Made by a program: the position numbers and the translations under genes
In this document: piece by piece, positions 1-9,167 of the stretch
How positions within the stretch are numbered: the stretch's first letter is position 1
Layout of the letters: every line of letters starts with the position of its first letter
Notes under the pieces: model-generated
Seen by the model: the letters and a program-made list of their open reading frames with translations, nothing else
The model's database searches: none
What the model was told of the DNA's origin: nothing
Assembly: GCF_918731615.1 (NCBI RefSeq)
Contig: NZ_OU957226.1
Coordinates: forward strand, 2,233,501-2,297,500
DNA length: 64,000 bases
From: Flavobacterium sp. CECT 9288
Lineage (GTDB): Bacteria > Bacteroidota > Bacteroidia > Flavobacteriales > Flavobacteriaceae
Reading direction: 5' to 3'

Positions 1-383
1 TAGAACTCATTAATTATATTGTTATTTTTGGTTTTATAATTCTGTTTTACAAAAATTACAAATCTATTTCAACCTTAAATTCAGCCAAAGATCTAATTAA
101 AAAGATATTAAAAACAAGAAAAGTAGTTACGTATTACATTTTTTGGAATATCATTTTTGGCGGGTTAACAGGTACTTATACTGGCCTACAAGCTTTTAAC
201 GAAGGCTATAAAGATGGATCAAATACAAAAGTAGACATTTTAGACCCGTCAAGTATTATTGCTTTATTGGTTTTTGGTTTATTTTTTATGGGCTTTATTT
301 GGTGCTTTTATAAGTTAGTTTACGGCACTTTCTTATCCAAACTGAGCAAAAATTACAGCGAATTAAAGAAAATTGACTTGTAA
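1..383 (+). CDS. C-terminal part of an unrecognised membrane protein (5' end outside window)
   Basis: An open frame runs from the window edge to a TAA at 381-383 and encodes about 126 residues. It holds two or three hydrophobic membrane-spanning stretches separated by a lysine-rich stretch (around codons 25-45) and a polar segment around codons 65-80. It ends in a short lysine-rich tail. I do not recognise the family. The gene reads toward thrS but is separated from it by 170 bp that carry a separate thrS promoter, so it is probably the last gene of an upstream unit. Confidence 0.7.
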   Translation, partial: ELINYIVIFGFIILFYKNYKSISTLNSAKDLIKKILKTRKVVTYYIFWNIIFGGLTGTYTGLQAFNEGYKDGSNTKVDILDPSSIIALLVFGLFFMGFIWCFYKLVYGTFLSKLSKNYSELKKIDL

Positions 384-502
384 AAAATCAAATTACTATC
401 TGAAATCATCACCTTTAAAATAAAACAGAAACAATACAAGCAAATTTTACTTGCTTGACCTTCAATTAAACTATTATTTATAAAACAATACATACACAAC
501 TA

Positions 503-533
503 TTGTTTGTATTTTTGTAATGGACTATATTTG
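503..533 (+). promoter_or_regulatory. Promoter of thrS (Bacteroidota -33/-7 type)
   Basis: TTG at 503-505, a 20-nt spacer, and TATATTTG at 526-533 match the Bacteroidota primary-sigma consensus TTG-N17-23-TANNTTTG. Transcription would start near 540, giving a leader of only about 14 nt before the thrS ATG at 554. Confidence 0.65.
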
Positions 534-553
534 CATTCTTAAAATAACAAACA

Positions 554-2500
554 ATGATTAAGATTACTTTACCCGATGGGTCAGTTAGAGAGTTTGCTCC
601 AGGCGTAACTCCAATGGATGTTGCAAAAAGCATCAGTGAAGGATTTGCTAGAAATGTAATTTCAGCCTCTTTTAATGGTACTACTATTGAAACAACAACC
701 CCACTAACCACGGATGGTAGCCTTACATTATTTACTTGGAATGACGCCGATGGTAAAAAAGCATTTTGGCATTCTACTTCACACGTTATGGCTCAGGTTC
801 TTGAGGAAATGTACCCAGGAATTAAGCTTACACTCGGACCCGCAATTGCAAATGGATTTTATTATGATGTAGATTTTGAAGATCATAAAATCACAGATGC
901 TGATTTCAAAAAAATTGAAGACCGTGTTCTTGAAATTTCAAGAGGAAAGCACGAATTTAAACTGCGTCCCGTTTCTAAGGCAGATGCTTTAGAATTATAC
1001 AAAGACAACATTTACAAAACCGAGTTGATTACTAATCTTGAAGACGGAACGATTACGTTTTGCGATCACGATACCTTTACTGATTTGTGTCGTGGTGGCC
1101 ATATTCCAAATACCGGTATCATCAAAGCAATGAAAGTAATGAGCGTTGCTGGTGCTTACTGGAGAGGTGATGAGAAAAACAAACAGTTAACCCGAGTTTA
1201 CGGAACATCGTTCCCAAAACAAAAAGAATTAACGGAATACTTAGAATTACTAGAAGAAGCAAAACGTCGTGACCACAGAAAACTAGGAAAAGAACTGGAG
1301 TTATTTGCCTTTTCTCAAAAAGTAGGTCAAGGTCTGCCACTATGGTTGCCTAAAGGAGCTGCCTTAAGAGACAGATTAGAGCAATTTTTGAAAAAAGCAC
1401 AGAAAAAAGCAGGTTACGAGCAAGTTGTAACTCCACATATTGGTCAGAAAGAATTGTACGTTACTTCTGGTCATTATGCAAAGTATGGAGCAGACAGCTT
1501 TCAACCAATTAATACACCTGCAGAAGGAGAAGAGTTTTTATTAAAACCGATGAACTGTCCGCATCACTGCGAAATATACAATGTTCGTCCATGGTCATAC
1601 AAAGACTTACCAAAACGTTATGCTGAATTTGGAACAGTTTACCGATACGAACAAAGTGGAGAATTACACGGTTTAACTCGCGTGCGAGGATTTACTCAAG
1701 ATGATGCTCATATTTTTTGTACTCCAGAACAATTAGACGAAGAGTTCAAAAAAGTAATTGACTTAGTACTTTATGTATTTGGTTCATTAGGATTTGAAAA
1801 CTTTACAGCCCAAATTTCGTTAAGAGATAAGGAAAATAGAGATAAATATATAGGTACCGATGAAAATTGGGAAAAAGCAGAGAATGCAATCATCAATGCT
1901 GCTGCAGATAAAGGTTTAAATACTGTAGTAGAATATGGCGAAGCTGCGTTTTACGGACCAAAGTTAGATTTCATGGTTAAGGATGCCCTTGGAAGACAAT
2001 GGCAATTAGGAACTATACAGGTAGACTACAACTTACCAGAACGTTTTGACTTGACTTACAAAGGTTCTGATAATGAACTACACCGTCCGGTAATGATTCA
2101 CAGAGCACCTTTTGGTTCTATGGAACGTTTTATAGCAATATTACTAGAACACACAGCAGGAAATTTCCCGCTTTGGCTAATGCCAGAACAAGCTATAATA
2201 TTGTCTTTGAGCGAGAAATATGAAATATATGCGAAAAAAGTTTTAGATTTGCTAGAAAATCACGAAATTCGCGCCCTCATTGACAACAGAAACGAGACCA
2301 TCGGTAAGAAAATTAGAGATGCCGAAATGCAAAAAACACCGTTTATGTTGATTGTAGGTGAGGAAGAAGAGAAAAACGGAACCATTTCTATACGCCGTCA
2401 CGGCCAAGAAGGAAAAGGTAATATCACAGTTACAATAGAAGAATTTGCAGCTATTGTAAACGAAGAAATTAGCAAAACATTGAAAGTATTTACAGTTTAA
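554..2500 (+). CDS. thrS: Threonine--tRNA ligase
   Basis: Class II aminoacyl-tRNA synthetase that charges tRNA-Thr in the cytoplasm. At 648 residues it has the usual length. A TGS domain fills residues 1-60. The editing domain shows the HxxxH pair (H73, H77) and CRGGH (C179, H183). The catalytic core has the zinc cysteine in MNCPHH (C335). The last ~110 residues are the anticodon-binding domain. It opens the conserved thrS-infC-rpmI-rplT cluster and has its own promoter. The ATG at 554 is supported by the TGS start and the short leader. Confidence 0.98.
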   Translation: MIKITLPDGSVREFAPGVTPMDVAKSISEGFARNVISASFNGTTIETTTPLTTDGSLTLFTWNDADGKKAFWHSTSHVMAQVLEEMYPGIKLTLGPAIANGFYYDVDFEDHKITDADFKKIEDRVLEISRGKHEFKLRPVSKADALELYKDNIYKTELITNLEDGTITFCDHDTFTDLCRGGHIPNTGIIKAMKVMSVAGAYWRGDEKNKQLTRVYGTSFPKQKELTEYLELLEEAKRRDHRKLGKELELFAFSQKVGQGLPLWLPKGAALRDRLEQFLKKAQKKAGYEQVVTPHIGQKELYVTSGHYAKYGADSFQPINTPAEGEEFLLKPMNCPHHCEIYNVRPWSYKDLPKRYAEFGTVYRYEQSGELHGLTRVRGFTQDDAHIFCTPEQLDEEFKKVIDLVLYVFGSLGFENFTAQISLRDKENRDKYIGTDENWEKAENAIINAAADKGLNTVVEYGEAAFYGPKLDFMVKDALGRQWQLGTIQVDYNLPERFDLTYKGSDNELHRPVMIHRAPFGSMERFIAILLEHTAGNFPLWLMPEQAIILSLSEKYEIYAKKVLDLLENHEIRALIDNRNETIGKKIRDAEMQKTPFMLIVGEEEEKNGTISIRRHGQEGKGNITVTIEEFAAIVNEEISKTLKVFTV

Positions 2501-2516
2501 CTTAAATTATAAAGTC

Positions 2517-3074
2517 ATAGCAATAAGAAGCAACAGAGGTTACCAACCTCGCGTAGAAAAAAAAGATGCCCACAGAATAAACAACCTTATTCGTGGTGTA
2601 CAAGAAGTAAGGCTTGTAGGTGAAAACATTGAACCAGGTGTTTTTAAACTTGCAGAAGCCCTAAGGTTAGCAGATCAGTTTGAATTGGATTTAGTTGAAA
2701 TTTCTCCAAACGCTGAACCACCGGTTTGTAAAATCATGGATTACAAGAAATTTGTTTACGAACAAAAGAAACGTGATAAGGTTTTAAAAGCGAAATCTAC
2801 ACAAGTTGTTGTGAAAGAAATTCGTTTTGGTCCTCAAACGGATGAGCATGATTATGAATTTAAAAGAAAAAACGCAGAAAAATTCTTAAAAGAAGGCGCA
2901 AAGCTAAAAGCATTTGTATTCTTTAAAGGGCGTTCTATAATTTATAAAGATCAAGGTCAGATTTTATTATTGAGATTAGCAACAGATCTTGAAGAATTTG
3001 GAAAAGTAGAGGCTATGCCTGTTCTTGAAGGAAAAAGAATGATCATGTTTATTGCTCCTAAGAAGAAAAAATAA
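2517..3074 (+). CDS. infC: Translation initiation factor IF-3, probable AUA start
   Basis: IF-3 binds the 30S subunit and polices start-codon choice. The frame contains the conserved N-domain ([20 protein letters not shown]), the motif [16 protein letters not shown] and a C-domain ending in lysines. No ATG, GTG or TTG lies between the thrS stop and the conserved N-terminus; the first in-frame TTG (2685) would delete about 56 conserved residues. The reading GTC-ATA-GCA-ATA-AGA suggests initiation at the ATA at 2517, giving about 185 residues. IF-3 genes in other bacteria start at rare codons such as AUU and autoregulate, so an AUA start fits the family but is inferred here. Confidence 0.9.
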   Translation: MAIRSNRGYQPRVEKKDAHRINNLIRGVQEVRLVGENIEPGVFKLAEALRLADQFELDLVEISPNAEPPVCKIMDYKKFVYEQKKRDKVLKAKSTQVVVKEIRFGPQTDEHDYEFKRKNAEKFLKEGAKLKAFVFFKGRSIIYKDQGQILLLRLATDLEEFGKVEAMPVLEGKRMIMFIAPKKKK

Positions 3075-3130
3075 GTCTTAAAGTCAAAAGTCTTAGAGTC
3101 AAAAGTATTCAACTTTCGACTTTAAGACTT
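3073..3130 (+). repeat. Hairpin made of AAGTC-type repeats between infC and rpmI
   Basis: A perfect 13-bp inverted repeat (AAGTCTTAAAGTC at 3073-3085, GACTTTAAGACTT at 3118-3130) overlaps the infC stop codon. A nested AAAGT/ACTTT pair lies inside. Similar AAAGTC/GACTTT words recur in the rpmI-rplT gap (3389-3475). It could modulate read-through within the operon or be a dispersed intergenic repeat. Confidence 0.6.
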
Positions 3131-3190
3131 TAAAAACTTTACGACTAAATAAAATAAGTAAGTAAGAATAAATTAAAACACTAGGAAAAA

Positions 3191-3388
3191 ATGCCTAAAA
3201 TGAAAACCAAATCTAGCGCCAAGAAACGTTTTAAAGTTACTGGTTCTGGAAAGATTAAAAGAAAGCATGCTTTTAAAAGTCACATCTTGACTAAAAAGTC
3301 TAAAAAACGTAAATTAGCTTTGACTCACTCAGCGCTAGTTCACAAAACAGATATGAAAAGCATCAAACAACAATTAAGAATTATCTAA
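3191..3388 (+). CDS. rpmI: 50S ribosomal protein L35
   Basis: A 65-residue, strongly basic protein beginning [20 protein letters not shown], which is the L35 signature. It is a structural protein of the large ribosomal subunit. It sits between infC and rplT as in most bacteria. The flanking gaps (116 and 174 bp) are longer than usual and filled with AAGTC-type inverted repeats, which may tune the relative output of the three genes. Confidence 0.97.
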   Translation: MPKMKTKSSAKKRFKVTGSGKIKRKHAFKSHILTKKSKKRKLALTHSALVHKTDMKSIKQQLRII

Positions 3389-3562
3389 TAAGTCCAAAGT
3401 TAGAAAGTCCTAAAGTCAAAAGTACACACTTTCTACATTCGGCTTTTTACATTTGACTAAAGATTTCTTTAGGTTAAAACAATTTAAAATAACCTTGGAG
3501 TATGGCTTTTAAGTTCCTTTGATTCAATTCAGGACGCCTGCTACAAAAAAACAATAAAAATT

Positions 3563-3907
3563 ATGCCAAGATCGGTAAATTCAGTTGCTAAAAGAGCAAG
3601 AAGAAAAAAAATAATGAAGCAAGCCAAAGGTTTCTTTGGTAGACGTAAAAACGTTTGGACAGTTGCTAAGAATGCGGTGGAGAAAGCAATGTGCTACGCT
3701 TACCGTGATAGAAAAGTGAACAAAAGAAATTTCCGTTCTTTATGGATTCAACGTATCAACGCTGGAGCTAGATTAGAAGGAATGTCTTATTCACAATTCA
3801 TGGGTAAAGTTAAAGCTAACGGAATCGAATTGAACCGTAAAGTTCTTGCAGATTTAGCTATGAACCACCCAGAAGCTTTCAAAGCAGTACTTAATAAAGT
3901 AAAATAA
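3563..3907 (+). CDS. rplT: 50S ribosomal protein L20
   Basis: A 114-residue protein with the L20 start [16 protein letters not shown] and the motif [17 protein letters not shown]. It binds 23S rRNA early in 50S assembly; in other bacteria it also represses its own operon by binding the leader, which I cannot confirm here. It is the last gene of the thrS-infC-rpmI-rplT cluster and is followed by a strong terminator at 3951. Confidence 0.98.
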   Translation: MPRSVNSVAKRARRKKIMKQAKGFFGRRKNVWTVAKNAVEKAMCYAYRDRKVNKRNFRSLWIQRINAGARLEGMSYSQFMGKVKANGIELNRKVLADLAMNHPEAFKAVLNKVK

Positions 3908-3942
3908 ACGTTTTATAAACTCAATTTAGATTACTTACTTAT

Positions 3943-3977
3943 AAAAAAAACCTCAATCAATCGATTGAGGTTTTTTT
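3943..3977. terminator. Bidirectional terminator after rplT
   Basis: CCTCAATC (3951-3958) pairs with GATTGAGG (3963-3970) around an AATC loop, flanked by an A8 run and a T7 run. It can end transcripts from rplT and from the convergent gene at 3993. Confidence 0.85.
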
Positions 3978-3992
3978 GTGTCTTGTGATACT

Positions 3993-4661
3993 TTATTCTT
4001 TAATAAGGATTATTGTAGCTTTAAAACCAGTCCCTAAATTCCATTGACTTGCTGATATCAATGCTCCTTTATCGTCATAAACTTTAAATTCTGCTGTGTT
4101 TGGCCCTGAACTTCCTTGATTTAAAGCTACAAAGTCAATTTTATTGAACCCTTTTTCTAAAACAATTTCAAAACCTTTAAAATTACTGTCTAAATAAACT
4201 TGGTTTTGAATTACTTTATCATTTAACATAACTCGTATTAAATCACCATCTACATAAGCAGCATCCCGATACATAACTTTTGCAGAAACAGATTCCGTAG
4301 TGTAATTACCTAAATTTTGGTTTCTACGATAAACTATACCTTCTGAATTATCTTCTTTCTTGTTTAATTTATCTCTGTAAACATCACCTGGATTGATAAA
4401 CTCACTTGATGGAATCATCGAAATAGGTTTTACTGGCTTCGTTTCGGGAATACTTGTAAGATTTGGATTTGTTACGGGTGGTTTAACATTTGGCGTAGGT
4501 GAATTGATTGGGGGAATATCAATTTTAGGTGAAATTGTTTTGTTTATCTTTGGCGCATTATTTTTAGGAGGAATTGCTTTGAACTTTGAATTGAATTCAG
4601 ATTGAGCAAAACCACTGTAAAATGAACCAAGTAGTATCATTGTGAATAAAATCCTTTTCAT
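3993..4661 (-). CDS. Secreted proline-rich protein of unknown function
   Basis: The likely start is the ATG at 4659-4661, giving MKRILFTMILLGSFYSGFAQ, a clear signal peptide with cleavage after FAQ; an upstream ATG at 4679 is also possible. The mature protein has a proline/isoleucine-rich low-complexity segment (about residues 25-80), then a region with EGIVYRRNQNLGNY, and a C-terminal half that looks like a beta-sandwich (repeated hydrophobic/polar alternation, FDFV-type strands, ending ATIILIKE). About 222 residues, exported to the periplasm or surface. I do not recognise a named family; similar small exported proteins occur singly in Flavobacterium genomes. Confidence 0.8.
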   Translation of the reverse strand: MKRILFTMILLGSFYSGFAQSEFNSKFKAIPPKNNAPKINKTISPKIDIPPINSPTPNVKPPVTNPNLTSIPETKPVKPISMIPSSEFINPGDVYRDKLNKKEDNSEGIVYRRNQNLGNYTTESVSAKVMYRDAAYVDGDLIRVMLNDKVIQNQVYLDSNFKGFEIVLEKGFNKIDFVALNQGSSGPNTAEFKVYDDKGALISASQWNLGTGFKATIILIKE

Positions 4662-5029
4662 AATTTGCGGTACATTCATTTTATAGGTTTTAACAAGTTT
4701 TAAAAATATAAAACCTAACATTCACTTTCAAAAATCAAGCCATTTTTTAACTTTCATTTATAACTACAAATGAGTTGAAATAGTATATGAACAGGGTGGA
4801 ACTTTTAACTATTAAATAAAATTTGACAAAAAATCATTTTTACTTCGCTCCTAAATATCTAATTTTAGACATGAAGACAAAACTGCAGATAAAATGAATT
4901 ACTAGATGCTGTTTATGTTAGACTTTTCAATGATTTGAAAAGTATCTAATTAAAAATTAAACATATTGGTAACAAAAAATAAAAATATAGCTTTAAATGA
5001 TACTTTTGTAGGCTGTAACTTTTAAATGA
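4662..5029. other. Intergenic region between divergent genes
   Basis: This 368-bp AT-rich stretch separates the secreted-protein gene (minus) from the CLC gene (plus). A -7-like box TACTTTTG lies at 5001-5008, 22 nt before the CLC start. I looked for a fluoride riboswitch upstream of the CLC gene and saw no convincing match. No gene is visible. Confidence 0.5.
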
Positions 5030-6292
5030 ATGGATTTTTCTAAATATCAACAAAAAATAGCATCCCTAATAATGTGGTCCCTCATTTGTACCCTTATTGG
5101 GATATTCTCGGGATCTGCCTCTGCCCTGCTTTTGTTTAGTCTTGATTGGGTTACACAACTATTCACGCTTTACAAAACATTGTTTTGGTTGCTTCCAATA
5201 GGCGGACTGTTAATAGGATTATTATACCACTACCTAGGCAACGAAAGCAACAAAGGAAACAACCTACTATTGATTGCTTATGAAAATCCTGAAACAAGAG
5301 TTCCTTTACGAATGGGATTTTTAGTTTTTTTGGGCACATTAATGACTCATCTTTTGGGAGGATCTGCAGGTAGAGAAGGTACTGCAGTTCAAATGGGAGG
5401 AGCAATAGCATATCAATTCAATAAAATAAAAAAAATCTCAAATACGGAATCTCAAATATTAATACTTCTAGGAATTAGTGCGGGATTTGCATCGGTTTTT
5501 GGGACACCTCTAGCAGGCGCATTTTTTGCATTAGAAATTGTTGGTTTTAAAAGAATAACACTAAAAAGCATCTTATCTGTATTTTTAGTAGCCTTTATAG
5601 CGAATTATACCGTAGACCTTTGGCAAATAGAACATAGCGTTTATTATATTTTTGAAATTCCAAATATCACATTTAAAACACTTTTATGGGTTTTAGTTGC
5701 TGGACTTCTTTTTGGCTTGACCGCAATGCTTTATTCAAAAAGTGCTCATTACTGGAATCGATTGTTTAGCGTTACTTTTCCATTTGCTCCTTGGAGACCT
5801 CTTGTGGGAGGCTCGTTTCTTGTTATCCTTTTTTACTGTTTTGATATGACACGCTATACAGGACTAGGACTACCCGTAATTGCAGAATCCTTTACAACAC
5901 CTAGTTTGCCAGAAGATTTTTTATTAAAAATAATTATAACCGGAATCACATTAGGAAGTGGTTTTAAGGGTGGAGAAGTTACTCCGTTATTTTTTATAGG
6001 TGCCACACTAGGTAGCGCGTTATCCCTTTTTATTCCCTTACCCATAAGCTTGCTTGCTGGAATGGGATTTGTTGCCTTATTATCTGGCGCTACACATACA
6101 CCTATAGCTTGTACATTAATGGGGATAGAACTTTTTGGGATTGAGGCTGGTTTATTATTATGTATTGCTTGTAGTACGGCCTATTTTTGTTCAGGTTCTA
6201 CCGGGATTTACAAATCTCAATTAAAAACAGGACTAAAATATACGTTGTATGCCTTTTGTTTTAAAAAAATACGGTTATTAAGAGGTGTATAA
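5030..6292 (+). CDS. CLC-family antiporter, probable CLC-F (fluoride/proton) type
   Basis: A 420-residue polytopic inner-membrane protein of the CLC family. The gating-glutamate motif is GREGTAVQ (E116). The first selectivity loop reads GNNLLL (76-81) instead of the chloride-channel GSGIP, and the third reads GGEVTPLFFIG (314-324), with valine and threonine where chloride CLCs carry GxFxP. As I know the family, GNN and GGEVTP mark the CLC-F clade, which expels fluoride in exchange for protons. Chloride transport cannot be excluded from sequence alone. A -7 box TACTTTTG lies 22 nt upstream; the gene appears monocistronic. Confidence 0.85.
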   Translation: MDFSKYQQKIASLIMWSLICTLIGIFSGSASALLLFSLDWVTQLFTLYKTLFWLLPIGGLLIGLLYHYLGNESNKGNNLLLIAYENPETRVPLRMGFLVFLGTLMTHLLGGSAGREGTAVQMGGAIAYQFNKIKKISNTESQILILLGISAGFASVFGTPLAGAFFALEIVGFKRITLKSILSVFLVAFIANYTVDLWQIEHSVYYIFEIPNITFKTLLWVLVAGLLFGLTAMLYSKSAHYWNRLFSVTFPFAPWRPLVGGSFLVILFYCFDMTRYTGLGLPVIAESFTTPSLPEDFLLKIIITGITLGSGFKGGEVTPLFFIGATLGSALSLFIPLPISLLAGMGFVALLSGATHTPIACTLMGIELFGIEAGLLLCIACSTAYFCSGSTGIYKSQLKTGLKYTLYAFCFKKIRLLRGV

Positions 6293-6351
6293 TTTGGTAA
6301 TTTGTAGAAATGATTTCAACATTAGATTAAAAAAATGTAATTTCGCATTCT

Positions 6352-7356
6352 ATGAAAATACAAGACATTCAAGCCGTACAAGAGTTGTTATCAACGCCTA
6401 AAAAAATTGCAATAATCCCGCACCGAGGTCCAGATGGCGATGCGATGGGTTCTACATTAGGACTTTATCATTTTTTACTAAAAAACCACCACTACCCTAC
6501 TGTAATTTCTCCTAATGAGTTCCCTGATTTTCTAGCTTGGATGCCGGGAGCTGACAAAATTAAAATTTACGAGAAGGATAGAGAAAACTGCACAGCACTA
6601 TTACAAGAAGCTGAACTAATTTTTACATTAGATTTTAATGCTTTGCACAGAACTGGAGAAATGGAAAATGTGTTAGCACAGCTTCAATCTCCATTTATCA
6701 TGATTGATCATCATCAAAATCCAGATGACTACGCTGCTGTTACCTACTCTGACACCGCATTTGGATCAACTTGTGAAATGCTTTATAATTTTATTACCGC
6801 TTTAGGTAAAAAGGATGACATCGATTTCACAATAGGTACTTGTATCTATACGGGAATACTTACTGATTCTGGTTCGTTTAAATTTCCTAAAACCACTGGA
6901 ACAACACATAGAATTGTTGCAGAACTAATTGATTTAGGCGTTCAAAATACAGAAATCCCGAGTTTACTATTTGACAATAGTTCTTATGGAAGACTCCAAA
7001 TATTAGGTAGAGCGCTTCAAAACATGATTATCTATCCAGAATTTAAGACTGCTTATACAACACTTACTCAAGAGGAACTGAACTCTTTTAATTATATAAA
7101 AGGAGACACTGAGGGAATTGTAAATTATGGTCTAAGCATACAAGGAATACATTTTGCAGCTATCTTTATAGAAAATAAAGAAGAAAAAATTATTAAAATT
7201 TCGTTTCGTTCACAAGGTGATTTTGATGTTAATCAATTTGCAAGAGAACACTTTAACGGCGGTGGACATCGCAATGCCGCTGGAGGAAAATCAGAACTTA
7301 CGATGGAAGAAACCCAAAAGAAATTTGAAGATTTACTAACAAAAATAAGCATCTAA
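6352..7356 (+). CDS. DHH/DHHA1 phosphoesterase, NrnA-like (oligoribonuclease / pAp phosphatase)
   Basis: A 334-residue cytosolic metal-dependent phosphoesterase. The N-terminal DHH domain shows HRGPDGDAMGS (residues 24-34), a DFN motif and DHHQNP. The C-terminal DHHA1 domain shows GGGHRNAAGG. NrnA-type enzymes degrade nanoRNAs and dephosphorylate 3'-phosphoadenosine-5'-phosphate. The stop is 4 bp before gldI, so the two are almost certainly co-transcribed. The same DHH-GldI pairing is plausible in other flavobacteria but I could not check. Confidence 0.9.
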   Translation: MKIQDIQAVQELLSTPKKIAIIPHRGPDGDAMGSTLGLYHFLLKNHHYPTVISPNEFPDFLAWMPGADKIKIYEKDRENCTALLQEAELIFTLDFNALHRTGEMENVLAQLQSPFIMIDHHQNPDDYAAVTYSDTAFGSTCEMLYNFITALGKKDDIDFTIGTCIYTGILTDSGSFKFPKTTGTTHRIVAELIDLGVQNTEIPSLLFDNSSYGRLQILGRALQNMIIYPEFKTAYTTLTQEELNSFNYIKGDTEGIVNYGLSIQGIHFAAIFIENKEEKIIKISFRSQGDFDVNQFAREHFNGGGHRNAAGGKSELTMEETQKKFEDLLTKISI

Positions 7357-7360
7357 ATCC

Positions 7361-8014
7361 ATGAAAAACAGCAACCTAATTGCAGTTGTATTCTTTTTAT
7401 TTCTTTTACTTTCGGGCTGCAAACAGCATCAGGATGCTAGAAGACCTATTTCCCAATCGTCTGGGAGTTTTATGAAAAAATCGATTCTGCGCAATAAAAA
7501 ATTGGTTGCAACAGAGGAAAGTCAGATACAAAACGTTATCAAAAACAATCCAAGTACAGTATACTTGGCATCAAAAAAAGGTTACTGGTACTCGTATGAA
7601 GCAAGAAATACAATTGACACCCTCACTCCTAAAAAAGGAGACGTTGCTTTGTTTGACTATGAAATTAAGGATTTAAAAGGCACCTTGATTTACTCTCAAG
7701 AAGAACTAAAACCACAAGTGTATTATGTTGATAAACAAAATATAATGATGGGTTTACGTGACGGAATCAAATTAATGCATCGTAATGAGAAAGTAAATTT
7801 TTTATTCCCCTCAAATATGGCTTACGGCTATCATGGTGACGATAAAAAAATAGATACAAACCAACCAATTATTTGTACCGTTACATTGCGAGATTTTAAA
7901 CCCGAAGTGGCGTATAAAAAAGAAGTTCTACAAACTGTTGCACCTACAACTGACGTTATTGCAAAAAAAGCCTCTAACCCTATAACCAAAGAAAAAGATA
8001 CTATAACTCCATAA
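7361..8014 (+). CDS. gldI: Gliding-motility-associated FKBP-type lipoprotein GldI
   Basis: A 217-residue lipoprotein: hydrophobic leader and lipobox LSGC near residue 20. The centre carries an FKBP-like peptidyl-prolyl isomerase domain (about residues 85-180), with GDVALFDYEI, MMGLRDGIKLM and NMAYGY as FKBP landmarks. The C-terminus is low-complexity and rich in T, K and P. GldI is one of the gld lipoproteins required for gliding and type IX secretion in Flavobacterium johnsoniae, probably as a periplasmic folding factor. It lies between the DHH phosphoesterase and two more prolyl isomerases, forming a protein-folding operon. Confidence 0.9.
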   Translation: MKNSNLIAVVFFLFLLLSGCKQHQDARRPISQSSGSFMKKSILRNKKLVATEESQIQNVIKNNPSTVYLASKKGYWYSYEARNTIDTLTPKKGDVALFDYEIKDLKGTLIYSQEELKPQVYYVDKQNIMMGLRDGIKLMHRNEKVNFLFPSNMAYGYHGDDKKIDTNQPIICTVTLRDFKPEVAYKKEVLQTVAPTTDVIAKKASNPITKEKDTITP

Positions 8015-8028
8015 CAATTAATTTAGAA

Positions 8029-9147
8029 ATGAAAAAAAAGATCGTAATTGCGCTACTAGCGATAGCCTCATTGTATTCCTGTAAAAATGATCATTCCAAT
8101 TTACCTGATGGATTGTATGCTCAAATTGAAACTAACAAAGGGGAGATTATTGTACAACTGGATTTTGAAAAAGCACCTATAACCGTTGCAAACTATGTGG
8201 CACTTGCCGAAGGAAAAAATGAGTTTGTAACGAATGAAAATTTAAAAAAGAAACCTTTTTTTGATGGTTTAAAATTTCATAGAGTCATTGCTGATTTTAT
8301 GATACAAACCGGAGATCCACTAGGAACCGGTTCAGGCGATACAGGATATAAATTTAAGGATGAATTCAATGACTTACGATTTGATAAAGGTGGAGTTCTA
8401 GCTATGGCCAATAACGGACCTATGACCAATAGCAGCCAATTTTTTATCACACATCTTGCAACCCCTTGGCTAGACGGAAAGCATACCATTTTTGGTCATG
8501 TGGTAGAAAAAGGTATGGAAGTTGTCAATAAAATTCAACAAGATGATTACATCAAATCTGTAACGATCATTAGAAATGGTGAAGCTGCTAAGAAATTTAA
8601 TGCGGTAAAAGTTTTTACCGACTATTTTGCAGTAGAGTCTGAAAATCAAAAGAAAAAAGCCGCTATTGAAGCTGAAAACAAGCGCGTTTATAATGAAAAA
8701 TACAAAGTGGTAAGAGAGCAAAAAGTAGCAAGTTTTGCTGTATTGAAATCAAAAGCTACAACAACCCCTTCCGGTTTACAATATGTAATTACTAAAAAAA
8801 GCGGAGGTAAAAAACCATCTAATGGCACTCCTGTTTTTATACACTATGCGGGATTTCTTGAAGATGGAGAGCTTTTTGATGCAAGTATAGAGAGTGTTTC
8901 AAAAGCATTTGGAAAATACGATGAAAACAGAGCAGCTCAAAATGGATATCAACCTATTCCTTTTCAAGCAGGAAGAAAAGATGGCATGATTCCTGGTTTC
9001 ATTGAAGGAATAGAACAATTATCTTTTGGAGACAAGGCTGTAATTTTTATTCCGTCCCGTTTGGGATATGGTGCTGCTGGTGCAGGAGGAGTTATACCGC
9101 CAAACGCCAATATTATTTTTGAAATTGAACTTTTAGAAAAAAATTAA
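8029..9147 (+). CDS. Cyclophilin-FKBP fusion peptidyl-prolyl isomerase, lipoprotein
   Basis: A 372-residue protein with two different prolyl isomerase folds in one chain. A lipoprotein leader ends at SLYSC. A cyclophilin domain spans about residues 30-205 (ITVANYVALAEG, FHRVIADFMIQTGDP, NSSQFFITH). An alanine/lysine-rich helical linker follows. An FKBP domain covers about 240-372 (PVFIHYAGFLEDGELFDAS, GDKAVIFIPSRLGYG, IPPNANIIFEIELL). It should act in the periplasm on exported proteins. It begins 14 bp after gldI and has a close paralogue directly downstream. Confidence 0.93.
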   Translation: MKKKIVIALLAIASLYSCKNDHSNLPDGLYAQIETNKGEIIVQLDFEKAPITVANYVALAEGKNEFVTNENLKKKPFFDGLKFHRVIADFMIQTGDPLGTGSGDTGYKFKDEFNDLRFDKGGVLAMANNGPMTNSSQFFITHLATPWLDGKHTIFGHVVEKGMEVVNKIQQDDYIKSVTIIRNGEAAKKFNAVKVFTDYFAVESENQKKKAAIEAENKRVYNEKYKVVREQKVASFAVLKSKATTTPSGLQYVITKKSGGKKPSNGTPVFIHYAGFLEDGELFDASIESVSKAFGKYDENRAAQNGYQPIPFQAGRKDGMIPGFIEGIEQLSFGDKAVIFIPSRLGYGAAGAGGVIPPNANIIFEIELLEKN

Positions 9148-9167
9148 TTTACATAAAATTATAGAAG

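Noticed and set aside
4722..5029. Fluoride riboswitch upstream of the CLC gene
   Set aside because: The conserved riboswitch core could not be found by eye.
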